NCBI RefSeq assembly: GCF_017815135.1 | Contig: NZ_JAGJCF010000001.1 | Coordinates: 62,001-126,000, forward strand | Direction: 5' to 3' | DNA length: 64,000 nt | Source: Jiella mangrovi | Lineage (GTDB): Bacteria; Pseudomonadota; Alphaproteobacteria; Rhizobiales; Rhizobiaceae | Part shown: piece by piece, positions 47,126 through 55,485 of the stretch | Layout of the letters: each line of letters starts with the position of its first letter | Numbering within the stretch: the first letter of the stretch is position 1 | Notes under the pieces: model-generated | What the model was told of the DNA's origin: nothing | Seen by the model: the letters and a program-made list of their open reading frames with translations, nothing else | Database searches by the model: none | Program-made: the position numbers and the translations under genes

Positions 47126-48529
47126 TCAATTTCCGCCAACGGTGAGGCATTGTCGCCAGTCGGACACTTGGCTGCGCACATTGTCCGGCGCCGTGCCACC
47201 AAAACTGGTGCGACTGCGCACCGAAGCGTCGACACCGAGCACGGAATAGACGCCCTCGCCGATGCGGCTGTCGAGGGATTTGAGAACATCCAGCGGCAGG
47301 TCTTCCAGGCCGAGCCCGGACGATTCGGCGAGCGACACGGCGCGGCCAGTCACGTGATGGGCCTCGCGGAAAGGCAGGCCGAGCTCGCGCACCAGATAGT
47401 CGGCGAGATCCGTCGCGGTCGAATAGCCATGGCCGGCGGCCTTGCGCATCGCGTCGACGTTGACTTCGAGATCGCGGATCATGCCAGTGGCGGCCGCCAG
47501 CGCAAGGGCGAGGGAATCGATCGCGTCGAAGACCTGTTCCTTGTCCTCCTGCATGTCCTTCGAATAGGTCAGCGGCAGGCCCTTCATCACCGTCAGAAGC
47601 GAGATCAATGCACCGTTGATCCGGCCGGGCTTGGCACGAACCAGCTCGGCGGCATCGGGGTTGCGCTTCTGCGGCATGATCGACGAGCCGGTCGAGAACG
47701 CATCCGACAGCTTCACGAAGCCGAATTGCGGCGTCGACCAGATGACGATCTCTTCGGCGAGGCGCGACAGATGGGTGGCGCAAATCGCCGCGACCGACAG
47801 AAACTCCAGGGCGAAATCACGATCGGAGACCGTGTCGAGCGAGTTGCGGGTCGGCGTTGCGAAGCCGAGCGCCTTCGCCGTCATGTGGCGGTCGATGGCA
47901 AAGCCCGTGCCGGCGAGCGCGGCAGCGCCCAGCGGGCACTCGTCGAGCCGCTTCAACGCGTCGCGGCAGCGCGAGCGATCCCGCACCGCCATCTCGACAT
48001 AGGCGAGGCAATGATGGCCGTAGGTGACCGGCTGGGCGACCTGTAGATGGGTGAAGCCCGGCATGACCGTTTCGGCATGGGCCTCGGCCTTGTCGAGCAG
48101 GGCTTCGATGAATTCGCCGAGCTTTTGTTCCAGCGCCTCGAAAGCGCCTCGAACATGCATGCGAAAATCGAGCGCTACCTGGTCGTTGCGCGAGCGCGCC
48201 GTGTGCAGCCGGCCGGCAGCGGGGCCGATCAGCTCGGCAAGGCGAGCCTCCACATTCATGTGGATGTCCTCGAGCTGTCGCGAGAACGTGAACGTGCCGG
48301 CCTCGATCTCGGCCTCGATCTGCGACAGACCCTCGACGATCTTCTGAGCGTCTTCGACCGTGATGATCCCCTGACGGCCCAGCATTTCGGCATGGGCCTT
48401 GGAACCTGCAATGTCTTCGCGGTAAAGGCGCTTGTCGAAATCGATCGAGGCGTTGATCTCCTCCATGATCGCGTCGGGGCCCGAGGCGAAGCGACCGCCC
48501 CACATCTCATTGCTGGTTTTCTGGCTCAT
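47126..48529 (-). CDS. argH: Argininosuccinate lyase
   Basis: A 467-residue enzyme that splits argininosuccinate into arginine and fumarate. [33 protein letters not shown], the fumarase-superfamily signature [12 protein letters not shown] and the histidine-containing [13 protein letters not shown] are all intact. ATG 48529 (MSQKTSN) is chosen; the in-frame upstream extension overlaps the divergent tlpA leader. It is divergent from tlpA, with 32 bases between starts. Confidence 0.97.
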   Translation of the reverse strand: MSQKTSNEMWGGRFASGPDAIMEEINASIDFDKRLYREDIAGSKAHAEMLGRQGIITVEDAQKIVEGLSQIEAEIEAGTFTFSRQLEDIHMNVEARLAELIGPAAGRLHTARSRNDQVALDFRMHVRGAFEALEQKLGEFIEALLDKAEAHAETVMPGFTHLQVAQPVTYGHHCLAYVEMAVRDRSRCRDALKRLDECPLGAAALAGTGFAIDRHMTAKALGFATPTRNSLDTVSDRDFALEFLSVAAICATHLSRLAEEIVIWSTPQFGFVKLSDAFSTGSSIMPQKRNPDAAELVRAKPGRINGALISLLTVMKGLPLTYSKDMQEDKEQVFDAIDSLALALAAATGMIRDLEVNVDAMRKAAGHGYSTATDLADYLVRELGLPFREAHHVTGRAVSLAESSGLGLEDLPLDVLKSLDSRIGEGVYSVLGVDASVRSRTSFGGTAPDNVRSQVSDWRQCLTVGGN

Positions 48530-48561
48530 CGGTACCGTTTGAACGAAGGATTGGAAGTGAC

Positions 48562-49299
48562 ATGACGGCGGACGAACCGAAGCGTTTCGACAAGCGGCTC
48601 CTCGCAATTGCGGGTCTGGCCCTCGTCGTTGGCATCGTCGCCGGTTTGGGCGTGCTATACGTGACAGAAAGCGGGTCTGGCAACGCGGTCGCCTCGTCTT
48701 GCCCTTCCAGCGACGCCTTCACGACGGCAGTCGACGCCCATGCGACCGGCGAGGTCGCGGCCGTCCGGGCGCTCGACACGCCCTTCGACGCCCGCGCGAT
48801 CACCTTCAAGGACGGCGACGGCAGGGATGTCTCGCTCGCCGACTTTTCCGGCAAGACGTTGCTCGTCAATGTCTGGGCAACGTGGTGCGTGCCCTGCCGG
48901 GCCGAGATGCCGGCGCTCGATGCCCTCGAGCGGCAGGAGGGCGGCGAAGACTTCGCCGTCGTGCCGATCAATGTCGATATCGGCGACGCGGAAAAGCCGA
49001 AGAAATTCTACGCCGAGACGAAGCTTGAGAGCCTGCCGCTCTATCACGACGGGTCGCTGGCGACGTTCAACGACCTGAAGTCAAAGGGCGTCACCCTCGG
49101 CCTGCCGGTGTCGCTGCTGGTATCACCAGATGGCTGCGCCCGCGCCGTCGTCGCCGGCCCGGCCGAATGGGCGAGCCCGGACGCCATCAGGCTGATCGAG
49201 GCGGTGAAGCAAGGCGCGGCGGGCAATGCGGGAAACGAGAGCGCCGCGAGAATTGACGTAGCACCCATCCAATTTGCAGAGGTTGAAAAAGGCGCCTAG
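48562..49299 (+). CDS. tlpA: TlpA-family thiol:disulphide interchange protein
   Basis: A 245-residue membrane-anchored periplasmic thioredoxin-like protein. One N-terminal helix (about 13-35) anchors it, and the active site is WCVPC near residue 108, preceded by LLVNVWAT. The family reduces cysteines during cytochrome c or cytochrome oxidase assembly; TlpA of Bradyrhizobium acts on copper-centre proteins. The last ~25 residues are an extra tail. It is divergent from argH, as in rhizobia. Confidence 0.9.
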   Translation: MTADEPKRFDKRLLAIAGLALVVGIVAGLGVLYVTESGSGNAVASSCPSSDAFTTAVDAHATGEVAAVRALDTPFDARAITFKDGDGRDVSLADFSGKTLLVNVWATWCVPCRAEMPALDALERQEGGEDFAVVPINVDIGDAEKPKKFYAETKLESLPLYHDGSLATFNDLKSKGVTLGLPVSLLVSPDGCARAVVAGPAEWASPDAIRLIEAVKQGAAGNAGNESAARIDVAPIQFAEVEKGA

Positions 49300-49334
49300 A
49301 TTTCGCTTTGACAGGCCTTTCGGGAGCCACGGCC

Positions 49335-49607
49335 ATGACGATGCTCAAAGTCGACGACAAGGGTGCCCTGACGCTCGACGGTGAAATTCTCGACCATCTC
49401 GGCATCACGCCCGGGCAGGAAGTCGAGGCCAAACTCGACGCCGGCGGGAGGGTGGTCCTGAGCGCGAAGTCGCCTGAGAGGCAGCCTCGCACCGGCCGGA
49501 TCGAGGACGTGTTCGGCATGCTGAGCGAATATTACGACGGCCCTCCCCTGACCGTCGAGGAACTCAACAACGCAATCGCAGACGCAGCCGCCGGGCGGCG
49601 GAGATGA
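49335..49607 (+). CDS. AbrB/MazE/SpoVT-type antitoxin
   Basis: A 90-residue protein with a swapped-hairpin AbrB fold at the N-terminus (LKVDDKGALTLDGEILDHLGI, then GQEVEAKLDAGGRVVL) and a C-terminal toxin-binding tail. It should repress its operon and neutralise the PIN toxin whose ATG overlaps its TGA (49604-49607). ATG 49335 is chosen; ATG 49341 and an upstream in-frame codon are alternatives. It lies 35 bases behind tlpA, so read-through expression is possible. Confidence 0.82.
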   Translation: MTMLKVDDKGALTLDGEILDHLGITPGQEVEAKLDAGGRVVLSAKSPERQPRTGRIEDVFGMLSEYYDGPPLTVEELNNAIADAAAGRRR

Positions 49608-50002
49608 CAATCTGCGATACCAATGTTCTCGTTCGGGCCATCATCGAGAAGACAGGCAATCAGTCGAAAACCGCGAAGACTTGGCTCTCCGGTCAGCCGC
49701 GTATTGTGATTCCAATACTGGTATTCTGCGAGTTCGTCTGGGTTGCAGACCGAACCTATCGAACACCAACTGTCGCGATTGCCGCGTCGATACGAGCGCT
49801 GACAGCCGATCCCAAGGTCTTCTACGACAAAGACGCAGTTCGTGCGGGGCTGTCTTACATGGACGTCGGTGGAGACTTTGCCGACGGGGTCATCGTGCAC
49901 GAGGGAATAACGCTCGGGGGCGAGAAATACGCAACGTTCGACCGCAAGGCCGCGCGCATAGCAAAAGCGGCCGGCTTCGAGAGCATTCTCCTCAAATCCT
50001 AG
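49604..50002 (+). CDS. PIN-domain (VapC-type) toxin ribonuclease
   Basis: A 132-residue PIN-domain protein, the likely toxin of the pair. Conserved acidic residues are in ICDTNVLVRAI (Asp5), LVFCEFVW (Glu43), DVGGDFADGVI and TFDRKAARIA, which would form the Mg2+ site that cuts tRNA or other RNA. Length is normal for VapC. It is translationally coupled to the antitoxin through ATGA. Confidence 0.86.
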   Translation: MTICDTNVLVRAIIEKTGNQSKTAKTWLSGQPRIVIPILVFCEFVWVADRTYRTPTVAIAASIRALTADPKVFYDKDAVRAGLSYMDVGGDFADGVIVHEGITLGGEKYATFDRKAARIAKAAGFESILLKS

Positions 50003-50020
50003 TAGGGCGGCGTGCGTGAC

Positions 50021-50902
50021 TCACCGCGTCGGCACCGGTTCCTCGCCGCGATAGTCGTAGAAGCCCCTGCCCGCCTTGCGGCCGAGCCATCCGGCCTCGA
50101 CATATTTCACCAAGAGCGGGCAAGGCCGGTACTTGGAATCGGCAAGCCCGTCATAAAGCACCTGCATGATCGACAGGCAGGTGTCGAGGCCGATGAAATC
50201 GGCGAGCTGCAGGGGGCCCATCGGGTGGTTGGCGCCGAGCTTCATCGCCGTGTCGATCGAGGCCACCGAGCCGACGCCCTCATAGAGCGTGTAGATCGCC
50301 TCGTTGATCATCGGCAAAAGGATGCGGTTGACGATGAAGGCCGGAAAATCCTCCGAAACGGTGATGGTCTTGTCAAGCGCACCGACGAAGACCTTGGCGG
50401 CCTCGAACGTCTCTTCCTCGGTCGCGATGCCGCGCACAAGCTCGACCAGCTTCATGACCGGAACCGGGTTCATGAAGTGGATGCCCATGAAGCGCTCCGG
50501 CCGGTCCGTCGAGGAAGCGAGCCGGGTGATAGAGATGGAAGAGGTATTCGTCGCAAGAATCGCTTCGGACTTCAGATGCGCGCAGACCTCGCGGAAGATC
50601 TTACGCTTGACCGTCTCGTCTTCCGTCGCCGCCTCGATCACAAGGTCGCGGTCCGAAAGCTCCTTGACGTCGGTCGTGCCGGCGATGCGCGACAAGGCGT
50701 CGGCCTTGTCGGCCTCGCTGATCTTCTCCGAGGCGAGCTGCCGGCCCATCGACTTTTCGATGCGGGCAAGCCCGGCCGAGATCTGGTCGGCGGCGATGTC
50801 GTAGAGCTTGACGTCGAAACCGGCGAGCGCTGCGACATGGGCGATCCCCGATCCCATCTGGCCGGCCCCGACGACACCGATGGTTTTGATCTCAGACGTC
50901 AT
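50021..50902 (-). CDS. 3-hydroxybutyryl-CoA dehydrogenase
   Basis: A 293-residue 3-hydroxyacyl-CoA dehydrogenase of the short monofunctional type (Hbd/PaaH). The NAD loop is GVVGAGQMGSGIAHV, followed by LVIEAATEDETVK, NTSSISIT and the catalytic histidine in MGIHFMNPVPVMKLVE. The C-terminal dimer domain has VNRILLPMINEA and GANHPMGPLQLADFIGLD. It oxidises 3-hydroxybutyryl-CoA in butanoate or polyhydroxybutyrate metabolism. It lies downstream of etfB-etfA, a common rhizobial grouping. Confidence 0.94.
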   Translation of the reverse strand: MTSEIKTIGVVGAGQMGSGIAHVAALAGFDVKLYDIAADQISAGLARIEKSMGRQLASEKISEADKADALSRIAGTTDVKELSDRDLVIEAATEDETVKRKIFREVCAHLKSEAILATNTSSISITRLASSTDRPERFMGIHFMNPVPVMKLVELVRGIATEEETFEAAKVFVGALDKTITVSEDFPAFIVNRILLPMINEAIYTLYEGVGSVASIDTAMKLGANHPMGPLQLADFIGLDTCLSIMQVLYDGLADSKYRPCPLLVKYVEAGWLGRKAGRGFYDYRGEEPVPTR

Positions 50903-50977
50903 TTGCGCTCTCTCCCAAGGTTTTTATTGCGGCGCAGCATAAACCCTGGCGGGTCGGCGATCAAGCAAGCGGCGTGA

Positions 50978-51907
50978 TCAGAGCTTGTCCTTCAGCTCGG
51001 GCAGAATCTGGAAGAGATCCCCGACGAGGCCGTAATCGGCGACCTGGAAGATCGGCGCTTCCTCGTCCTTGTTGATGGCGACGATGACCTTGGAATCCTT
51101 CATGCCCGCAAGATGCTGGATCGCGCCGGAAATGCCCGCGGCGATGTAGAGCTCAGGCGCCACCACCTTGCCGGTCTGGCCGACCTGCCAGTCGTTCGGC
51201 GCATAGCCGGCATCGACGGCGGCTCTCGAAGCGCCGACGGCAGCGCCGAGCTTGTCGGCGAGCGGCAGGATCACCTCGTCGAACTTCTCCTTGGAACCGA
51301 GCGCGCGGCCGCCGGAGAGGATGATCTTCGCCGCCGTCAGTTCCGGCCGGTCGCTTTCCGCCAGCTTCTCCTCGACGAAGGTCGAAAGGCCTGGGTCGCC
51401 CGCCACCTCGACGCTGGCCGTCTCGGCCGAGCCGCCCTCGCCGGCCGCCTGGAAGGCGGAGGTTCTGACGGTGATGACCTTCTTGGCGTCCTTCGACTTC
51501 ACCGTCTGGATGGCGTTGCCGGCATAGATCGGCCGCTCGAAGGTGTCAGGCGCAACGACAGCGGTGACGTCGGAAATCTGCATGACATCGAGAAGCGCGG
51601 CGACGCGCGGCGCGACGTTCTTGCCGGTCGTCGTCGCGGCGAAGACGATGGCGTCGTAGCCCTCGGCGAGCTTGACGACGAGATCGGCCAGCGGCTCGGC
51701 AAGGCCGTGGGCATAGGCAGCATCGTCCGCGGTCAGTACCTTGGTGACGCCTTCGAGCTTGGCCGCGGCCTCGGCGACGGCACCGGCGTCCTCGCCGGCC
51801 ACCAGCACATGCACGTCGCCGCCGAGCTTCGACGCGGCAGCGAGCGCCTTGGCCGTCTGTTCGGAGAGGGTCTGGTTGTCGTGCTCGGCGATCAAGAGAG
51901 TGGTCAT
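50978..51907 (-). CDS. etfA: Electron transfer flavoprotein alpha subunit
   Basis: A 309-residue subunit that carries FAD and passes electrons from acyl-CoA and other dehydrogenases to ETF-ubiquinone oxidoreductase. The C-terminal FAD motif is clear: [36 protein letters not shown] and [15 protein letters not shown]. It follows etfB by 131 bases and precedes the 3-hydroxybutyryl-CoA dehydrogenase. Confidence 0.96.
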   Translation of the reverse strand: MTTLLIAEHDNQTLSEQTAKALAAASKLGGDVHVLVAGEDAGAVAEAAAKLEGVTKVLTADDAAYAHGLAEPLADLVVKLAEGYDAIVFAATTTGKNVAPRVAALLDVMQISDVTAVVAPDTFERPIYAGNAIQTVKSKDAKKVITVRTSAFQAAGEGGSAETASVEVAGDPGLSTFVEEKLAESDRPELTAAKIILSGGRALGSKEKFDEVILPLADKLGAAVGASRAAVDAGYAPNDWQVGQTGKVVAPELYIAAGISGAIQHLAGMKDSKVIVAINKDEEAPIFQVADYGLVGDLFQILPELKDKL

Positions 51908-52038
51908 CTGGTTTTCCTCCGCGCCGACAGTCCCTCGTCGTCGGGACTCGATCAGGCGCTCAATCCGGTCAATTCGCTAGGGTTCTTTCCGTCAAACACG
52001 GGTTCGGGCGGCCAACTTGCGGCCGGCAACCCGGTTCT

Positions 52039-52788
52039 TCAAAGAACGCCGGCCTCGTTCTTCAGCTTGCCGAGAAGCTCATCGACGGAGGCGACCTTGA
52101 CGCCGCCCTCGCGCTTCTTCGGCTCCTCGGTCTTGAGGATCTCGAGGCGCGGCGCGAAATCGACGCCAAAATCGTCCGGGCTCTTCTCCTCGATCGGCTT
52201 CTTCTTGGCCTTCATGATGTTCGGCAGCGAAGCGTAGCGCGGCTCGTTGAGGCGCAGGTCGGTGGTGACCACCGCCGGCATCTTGAGGTCCACCGTCTGG
52301 AGCCCGCCATCGACCTCGCGCGTGACCTTGGCTCGGCCGTCGGCGATGGTCACGTCATTGGCAAACGTGCCCTGGCTCCAGCCGAGCAGCGCCGCCAGCA
52401 TCTGGCCGGTCTGGTTGGCGTCGTCGTCGATCGCCTGCTTCCCGACGATGACGAGATCCGGGCTCTCGGCCTCGACGACGCCTTTCAGGATCTTGGCGAC
52501 GGCCAGCGGCTCGGTCGGCTGGTCGGTCTTCACCAGGATGCCGCGATCGGCGCCCATGGCGAGCGCGGTGCGGATCGTCTCCTGCGCCTGCTGCGGGCCG
52601 ACGGAAACGGCGATCACCTCGCTCGCGGTCCCGGCTTCCTTCAGACGGATGGCCTCCTCGACGGCGATCTCGTCGAAGGGATTCATCGACATCTTCACAT
52701 TGGCGAGCTCGACGCCCGAACCGTCGGACTTGACGCGGATCTTCACGTTGTAGTCGACCACGCGCTTGACTGCGACGAGAACTTTCAT
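52039..52788 (-). CDS. etfB: Electron transfer flavoprotein beta subunit
   Basis: A 249-residue beta subunit with bound AMP in the family. [20 protein letters not shown], the nucleotide-binding [20 protein letters not shown] and [21 protein letters not shown] are diagnostic. It pairs with EtfA directly downstream. The recognition-loop leucine region is present, so it is the standard beta-oxidation type and not a bifurcating FixA-like one. Confidence 0.96.
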   Translation of the reverse strand: MKVLVAVKRVVDYNVKIRVKSDGSGVELANVKMSMNPFDEIAVEEAIRLKEAGTASEVIAVSVGPQQAQETIRTALAMGADRGILVKTDQPTEPLAVAKILKGVVEAESPDLVIVGKQAIDDDANQTGQMLAALLGWSQGTFANDVTIADGRAKVTREVDGGLQTVDLKMPAVVTTDLRLNEPRYASLPNIMKAKKKPIEEKSPDDFGVDFAPRLEILKTEEPKKREGGVKVASVDELLGKLKNEAGVL

Positions 52789-52916
52789 GGGCGGGGTCTC
52801 TCCTTCGAGGTCTTTGGTAAGCGGCGATATCGTTGGCGCACTTTTTGCGCATAGCGGGGCCGCTTGGCAAGCGTCGTCCGGCCATGGGGGCGATAGAGGC
52901 AGGCTGAGGCCGAATT

Positions 52917-53489
52917 CTACCGGCTGCCGCCCGGAACCCAGAGCACGTCCGCCCTGCCCTCGTCATTGGCGATGCGCGCGCCGACGAAAAGATGGTCGGA
53001 CAGACGGTTCACGTAGCGGATCGCCGTATCGGCCACCGACTCCCCCTCCTTCGTGGCCAGAGCGATCATCAGCCGCTCGGCCCGCCGGGCGACGGTGCGG
53101 GCATGATGCAGATGGGACGCGGCCGGCGAACCGGCGGGCAGGACGAAGGATTTGAGCGGCGACAGCCGCTCGTTCATCTGATCGATCTCGGCTTCCAGAC
53201 GCTCGACCTGGGAATCGACGACCTTCAAGGGCTCGAACTCCAAAGGCTTGCCGGTGTCGGGCGTTGCGAGTTCCGCGCCGAGATCGAAGAGTTCGTTCTG
53301 GATGCGCGCCAGCATCGCGTCGAGGGCTTCTTCCGCATGAAGACGGGCTAGCCCGATCACGGCGTTGAGTTCGTCGACGGTGCCATAGGTCTCGACCCGA
53401 AGATCGGCCTTGGAGCGACGCTCGCCGTTGCCGAGCGTGGTTTCGCCCTTGTCGCCGGTGCGCGTGTAGATCTTGTTCAGCCGGACCAA
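52917..53489 (-). CDS. PduO-type cob(I)yrinic acid a,c-diamide adenosyltransferase
   Basis: A 190-residue enzyme that adds the adenosyl group of ATP to cob(I)alamin, making coenzyme B12. The family core is clear: [52 protein letters not shown] and [18 protein letters not shown]. The start is TTG 53489: it gives the family N-terminus (VRLNKIYT), and an AGGAGG lies five to six bases upstream. The much longer open frame to 53765 is unlike the family. It connects functionally to cobS/cobT in the same window but is 43 kb away. Confidence 0.92.
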   Translation of the reverse strand: MVRLNKIYTRTGDKGETTLGNGERRSKADLRVETYGTVDELNAVIGLARLHAEEALDAMLARIQNELFDLGAELATPDTGKPLEFEPLKVVDSQVERLEAEIDQMNERLSPLKSFVLPAGSPAASHLHHARTVARRAERLMIALATKEGESVADTAIRYVNRLSDHLFVGARIANDEGRADVLWVPGGSR

Positions 53490-53530
53490 GCCCGCCTCCT
53501 GTCGATGCGTGTTTCCCGGATCTACCCTCG

Positions 53531-53722
53531 TCAGTGCTTGGCGAGCAGCAGGACCCCGACGATGAGAATGACCGCGAGCCCCTGCAGCATGACGCGGGCG
53601 CGCATCAACTTCTGCGAGGTATTGCCGGAGCCGCCGCGCATCATGTTGAAAAGGCCTGCGAGCAGAACCCCGGCCGTCACGATCATCACCAGAAGGGCAA
53701 GGTAGGTCAGAAAGCTGGACAT
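53531..53722 (-). CDS. Small twin-transmembrane (HIG1-like) protein
   Basis: A 63-residue protein with two hydrophobic helices (about 4-25 and 42-60) joined by a short basic loop (SQKLMRARVMLQ), as in the HIG1-type 'twin transmembrane' proteins of alphaproteobacteria, which are related to respiratory supercomplex factors. ATG 53722 has AAGGA at good spacing. It lies upstream of the adenosyltransferase on the same strand. Confidence 0.78.
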   Translation of the reverse strand: MSSFLTYLALLVMIVTAGVLLAGLFNMMRGGSGNTSQKLMRARVMLQGLAVILIVGVLLLAKH

Positions 53723-53814
53723 GCCGTCCTTTCGGCTTGGAAACGAGAGGTCTTCCACAGATCATATAAGCCGGCCCGCCGTTCTAGCGAACCGTACCCG
53801 CCGCGACATTCGCG

Positions 53815-54711
53815 TCAGTGGCCAGACCTGCCGATCGCCCGGCTGGTTCCGACCCGCCCCATCGCCGCCGCGACGCCGACGCCCGTCAGAAGCAGCCCGC
53901 CAAGCTGGATCGGCGTCAGCGTCTCGCCGAACAGGAGATAGGCCATCACCGCGGTGACGCCCGGCGTCAGATACATCAGCGAAGCGACCTTGGAGACGGC
54001 TCCCTCGCGGATCAGGATCATCATCAGAAAGATTGCCCCGATCGAGAGGACGACCGTCAGCCAGGCCAGCGCGAAGACGACCTCGCCGTTCCACTTGACG
54101 GCCATGGTCTCGGTCAGGACGGCGAGTGCGAAGCTGGGGATCAGGGCGCCGAGATACTGAAAGACGGTACCGGTGCGAACATCGATACCCGTGGCAAATC
54201 GCTTCTGCCAGATCGTGCCGACCGAGATCGCGAGCGCCGAGAGGCAGGCCGGCGCGACATTGACGAAGTGATAGTCGCCGCCCGCTCCGAGCTTCGGCAA
54301 GATCACCAGCGTCACGCCCGCAAGGCCGAGGAAAAGCCCCAGCGCATGGCGCGGGCGGATCGTCTCGCCGAGCGCCGGCGCCGCGATGATCGCGGTGAGG
54401 ATCGGCTGCAGCCCGACGATCAGCGCGACGACGCCGGCGTTCAAGCCATGGCGGACGGCGAAGAAGACGCCGCCGAGATAGACGCCGTGGATCAGGCTGC
54501 CGGCGACCATCGAATGGGCGGCGAGCCGCGGGCGCGGCCAGGCAGCCCCGGTCGCAAACGCCATCACGAAAAGCAGTGCCAGCGCGAGGGCAAAGCGTAT
54601 CGAAAGAAAGGTGAACGGTTCGGCATAGGGCATCGCGTAGCGCGCGCCGATGAAGCCGGTCGACCAGAGCAGCACGAAGACGGCCGGAAAGAAGGGAAGG
54701 AAACGCTGCAC
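53815..54711 (-). CDS. EamA/DMT-family transporter
   Basis: About 298 residues with ten hydrophobic segments arranged as two EamA repeats; FLPFFPAVFVLLWSTGFIGAR and the second-repeat VASLMYLTPGVTAVMAYLLFGE are typical. Drug/metabolite transporters of this type export amino acids or metabolites; no substrate can be given. GTG 54711 gives the family length. GTG 54765 and 54780 are in frame and would add basic residues, so the start is uncertain. Confidence 0.85.
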   Translation of the reverse strand: MQRFLPFFPAVFVLLWSTGFIGARYAMPYAEPFTFLSIRFALALALLFVMAFATGAAWPRPRLAAHSMVAGSLIHGVYLGGVFFAVRHGLNAGVVALIVGLQPILTAIIAAPALGETIRPRHALGLFLGLAGVTLVILPKLGAGGDYHFVNVAPACLSALAISVGTIWQKRFATGIDVRTGTVFQYLGALIPSFALAVLTETMAVKWNGEVVFALAWLTVVLSIGAIFLMMILIREGAVSKVASLMYLTPGVTAVMAYLLFGETLTPIQLGGLLLTGVGVAAAMGRVGTSRAIGRSGH

Positions 54712-55075
54712 GTAAGAACGGGAAGTTCGAAAAAACCGTAACCGCGGCCGCAGCCGCTTTTCCACGCTCCTATAAGCCACTTGGCGGCCCCTTCACAATC
54801 GCCGGTCAAGCGCCCGGTCGGCGATGGGCGGCGTCTGGCGGCCTGCCGGTCCGGGAGAATAAATCGGGCCTGCGGGCGGCGAACGGTGCGCGACGAATGA
54901 CTTCATCGGCACAAATGCGCGCAAGCAGCGCATCGCGCAATCTCATATCCCCGGACGCAAGTACGCGTGAGCCGGGGCCGGATGGTTAAAATCGTCCCGT
55001 TCATGCAAGGCCCCCCGAAACATCTTTCCTGCACCCTCTGCCGGAAAGATCGACGCGGGAATCATTTTGGTAACG
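54712..55075. other. Non-coding stretch before the hypothetical gene at 55076
   Basis: No gene is supported here apart from possible N-terminal extensions of the transporter. An inverted repeat ATCTTTCC/GGAAAGAT (55022-55029 and 55043-55050) lies just upstream of the plus-strand hypothetical gene and could be an operator or leader hairpin. Confidence 0.4.
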
Positions 55076-55444
55076 ATGACCTACCAGTTCAACTCAGTCG
55101 GATCCCCGGCGGCTGACCATACGCAAGGCTCCGCCGCCTCCTCGCCGTCAACGCGAAGATCTTCGGCTGCGCCGGAAGAGCTTCGCGCCTCGCTCGCCGG
55201 AGCCAGCCGTTCGCCCGCGATCACGCCGAGCTACATCGAAGAGCTCAAGGCGAAAGCCGAGGAGCGGGTCGCCAATGCCAATGCGATACGCAGCCGCATG
55301 CAGCTCGAGGGTCTTGCGGCAAAGGCCTCTACGGACCTGATCGCCGCCGCGACGTCGAGCGATGGCAGCGAAGCGAGCGCCGCCGCCGGCCCGGCAAGTG
55401 TCGCCGCTGCGCAGAATGCCTATCGCAACGGCGGCGCCTTCTGA
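55076..55444 (+). CDS. Hypothetical protein, Ala/Ser-rich
   Basis: A possible 122-residue soluble protein (MTYQFNSVGSPAADH). It is low in complexity, with one helical charged segment (ITPSYIEELKAKAEERVANA) in the middle and an alanine-rich end. No family is recognised. TTG 55067 in the same frame has a better-spaced GCGGGA upstream and may be the real start. A terminator follows the stop, which supports a real transcript. Confidence 0.5.
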   Translation: MTYQFNSVGSPAADHTQGSAASSPSTRRSSAAPEELRASLAGASRSPAITPSYIEELKAKAEERVANANAIRSRMQLEGLAAKASTDLIAAATSSDGSEASAAAGPASVAAAQNAYRNGGAF

Positions 55445-55454
55445 CGCGCCGGAC

Positions 55455-55485
55455 GGCGCTGGCCCATTCCAGCGCCAGGCTCTTT
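55455..55485. terminator. Bidirectional terminator between the hypothetical gene and mfd
   Basis: GGCGCTGG (55455-55462) pairs perfectly with CCAGCGCC (55469-55476) over a 6-base loop, followed on the plus strand by AGGCTCTTT. It sits between convergent genes. Confidence 0.65.
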
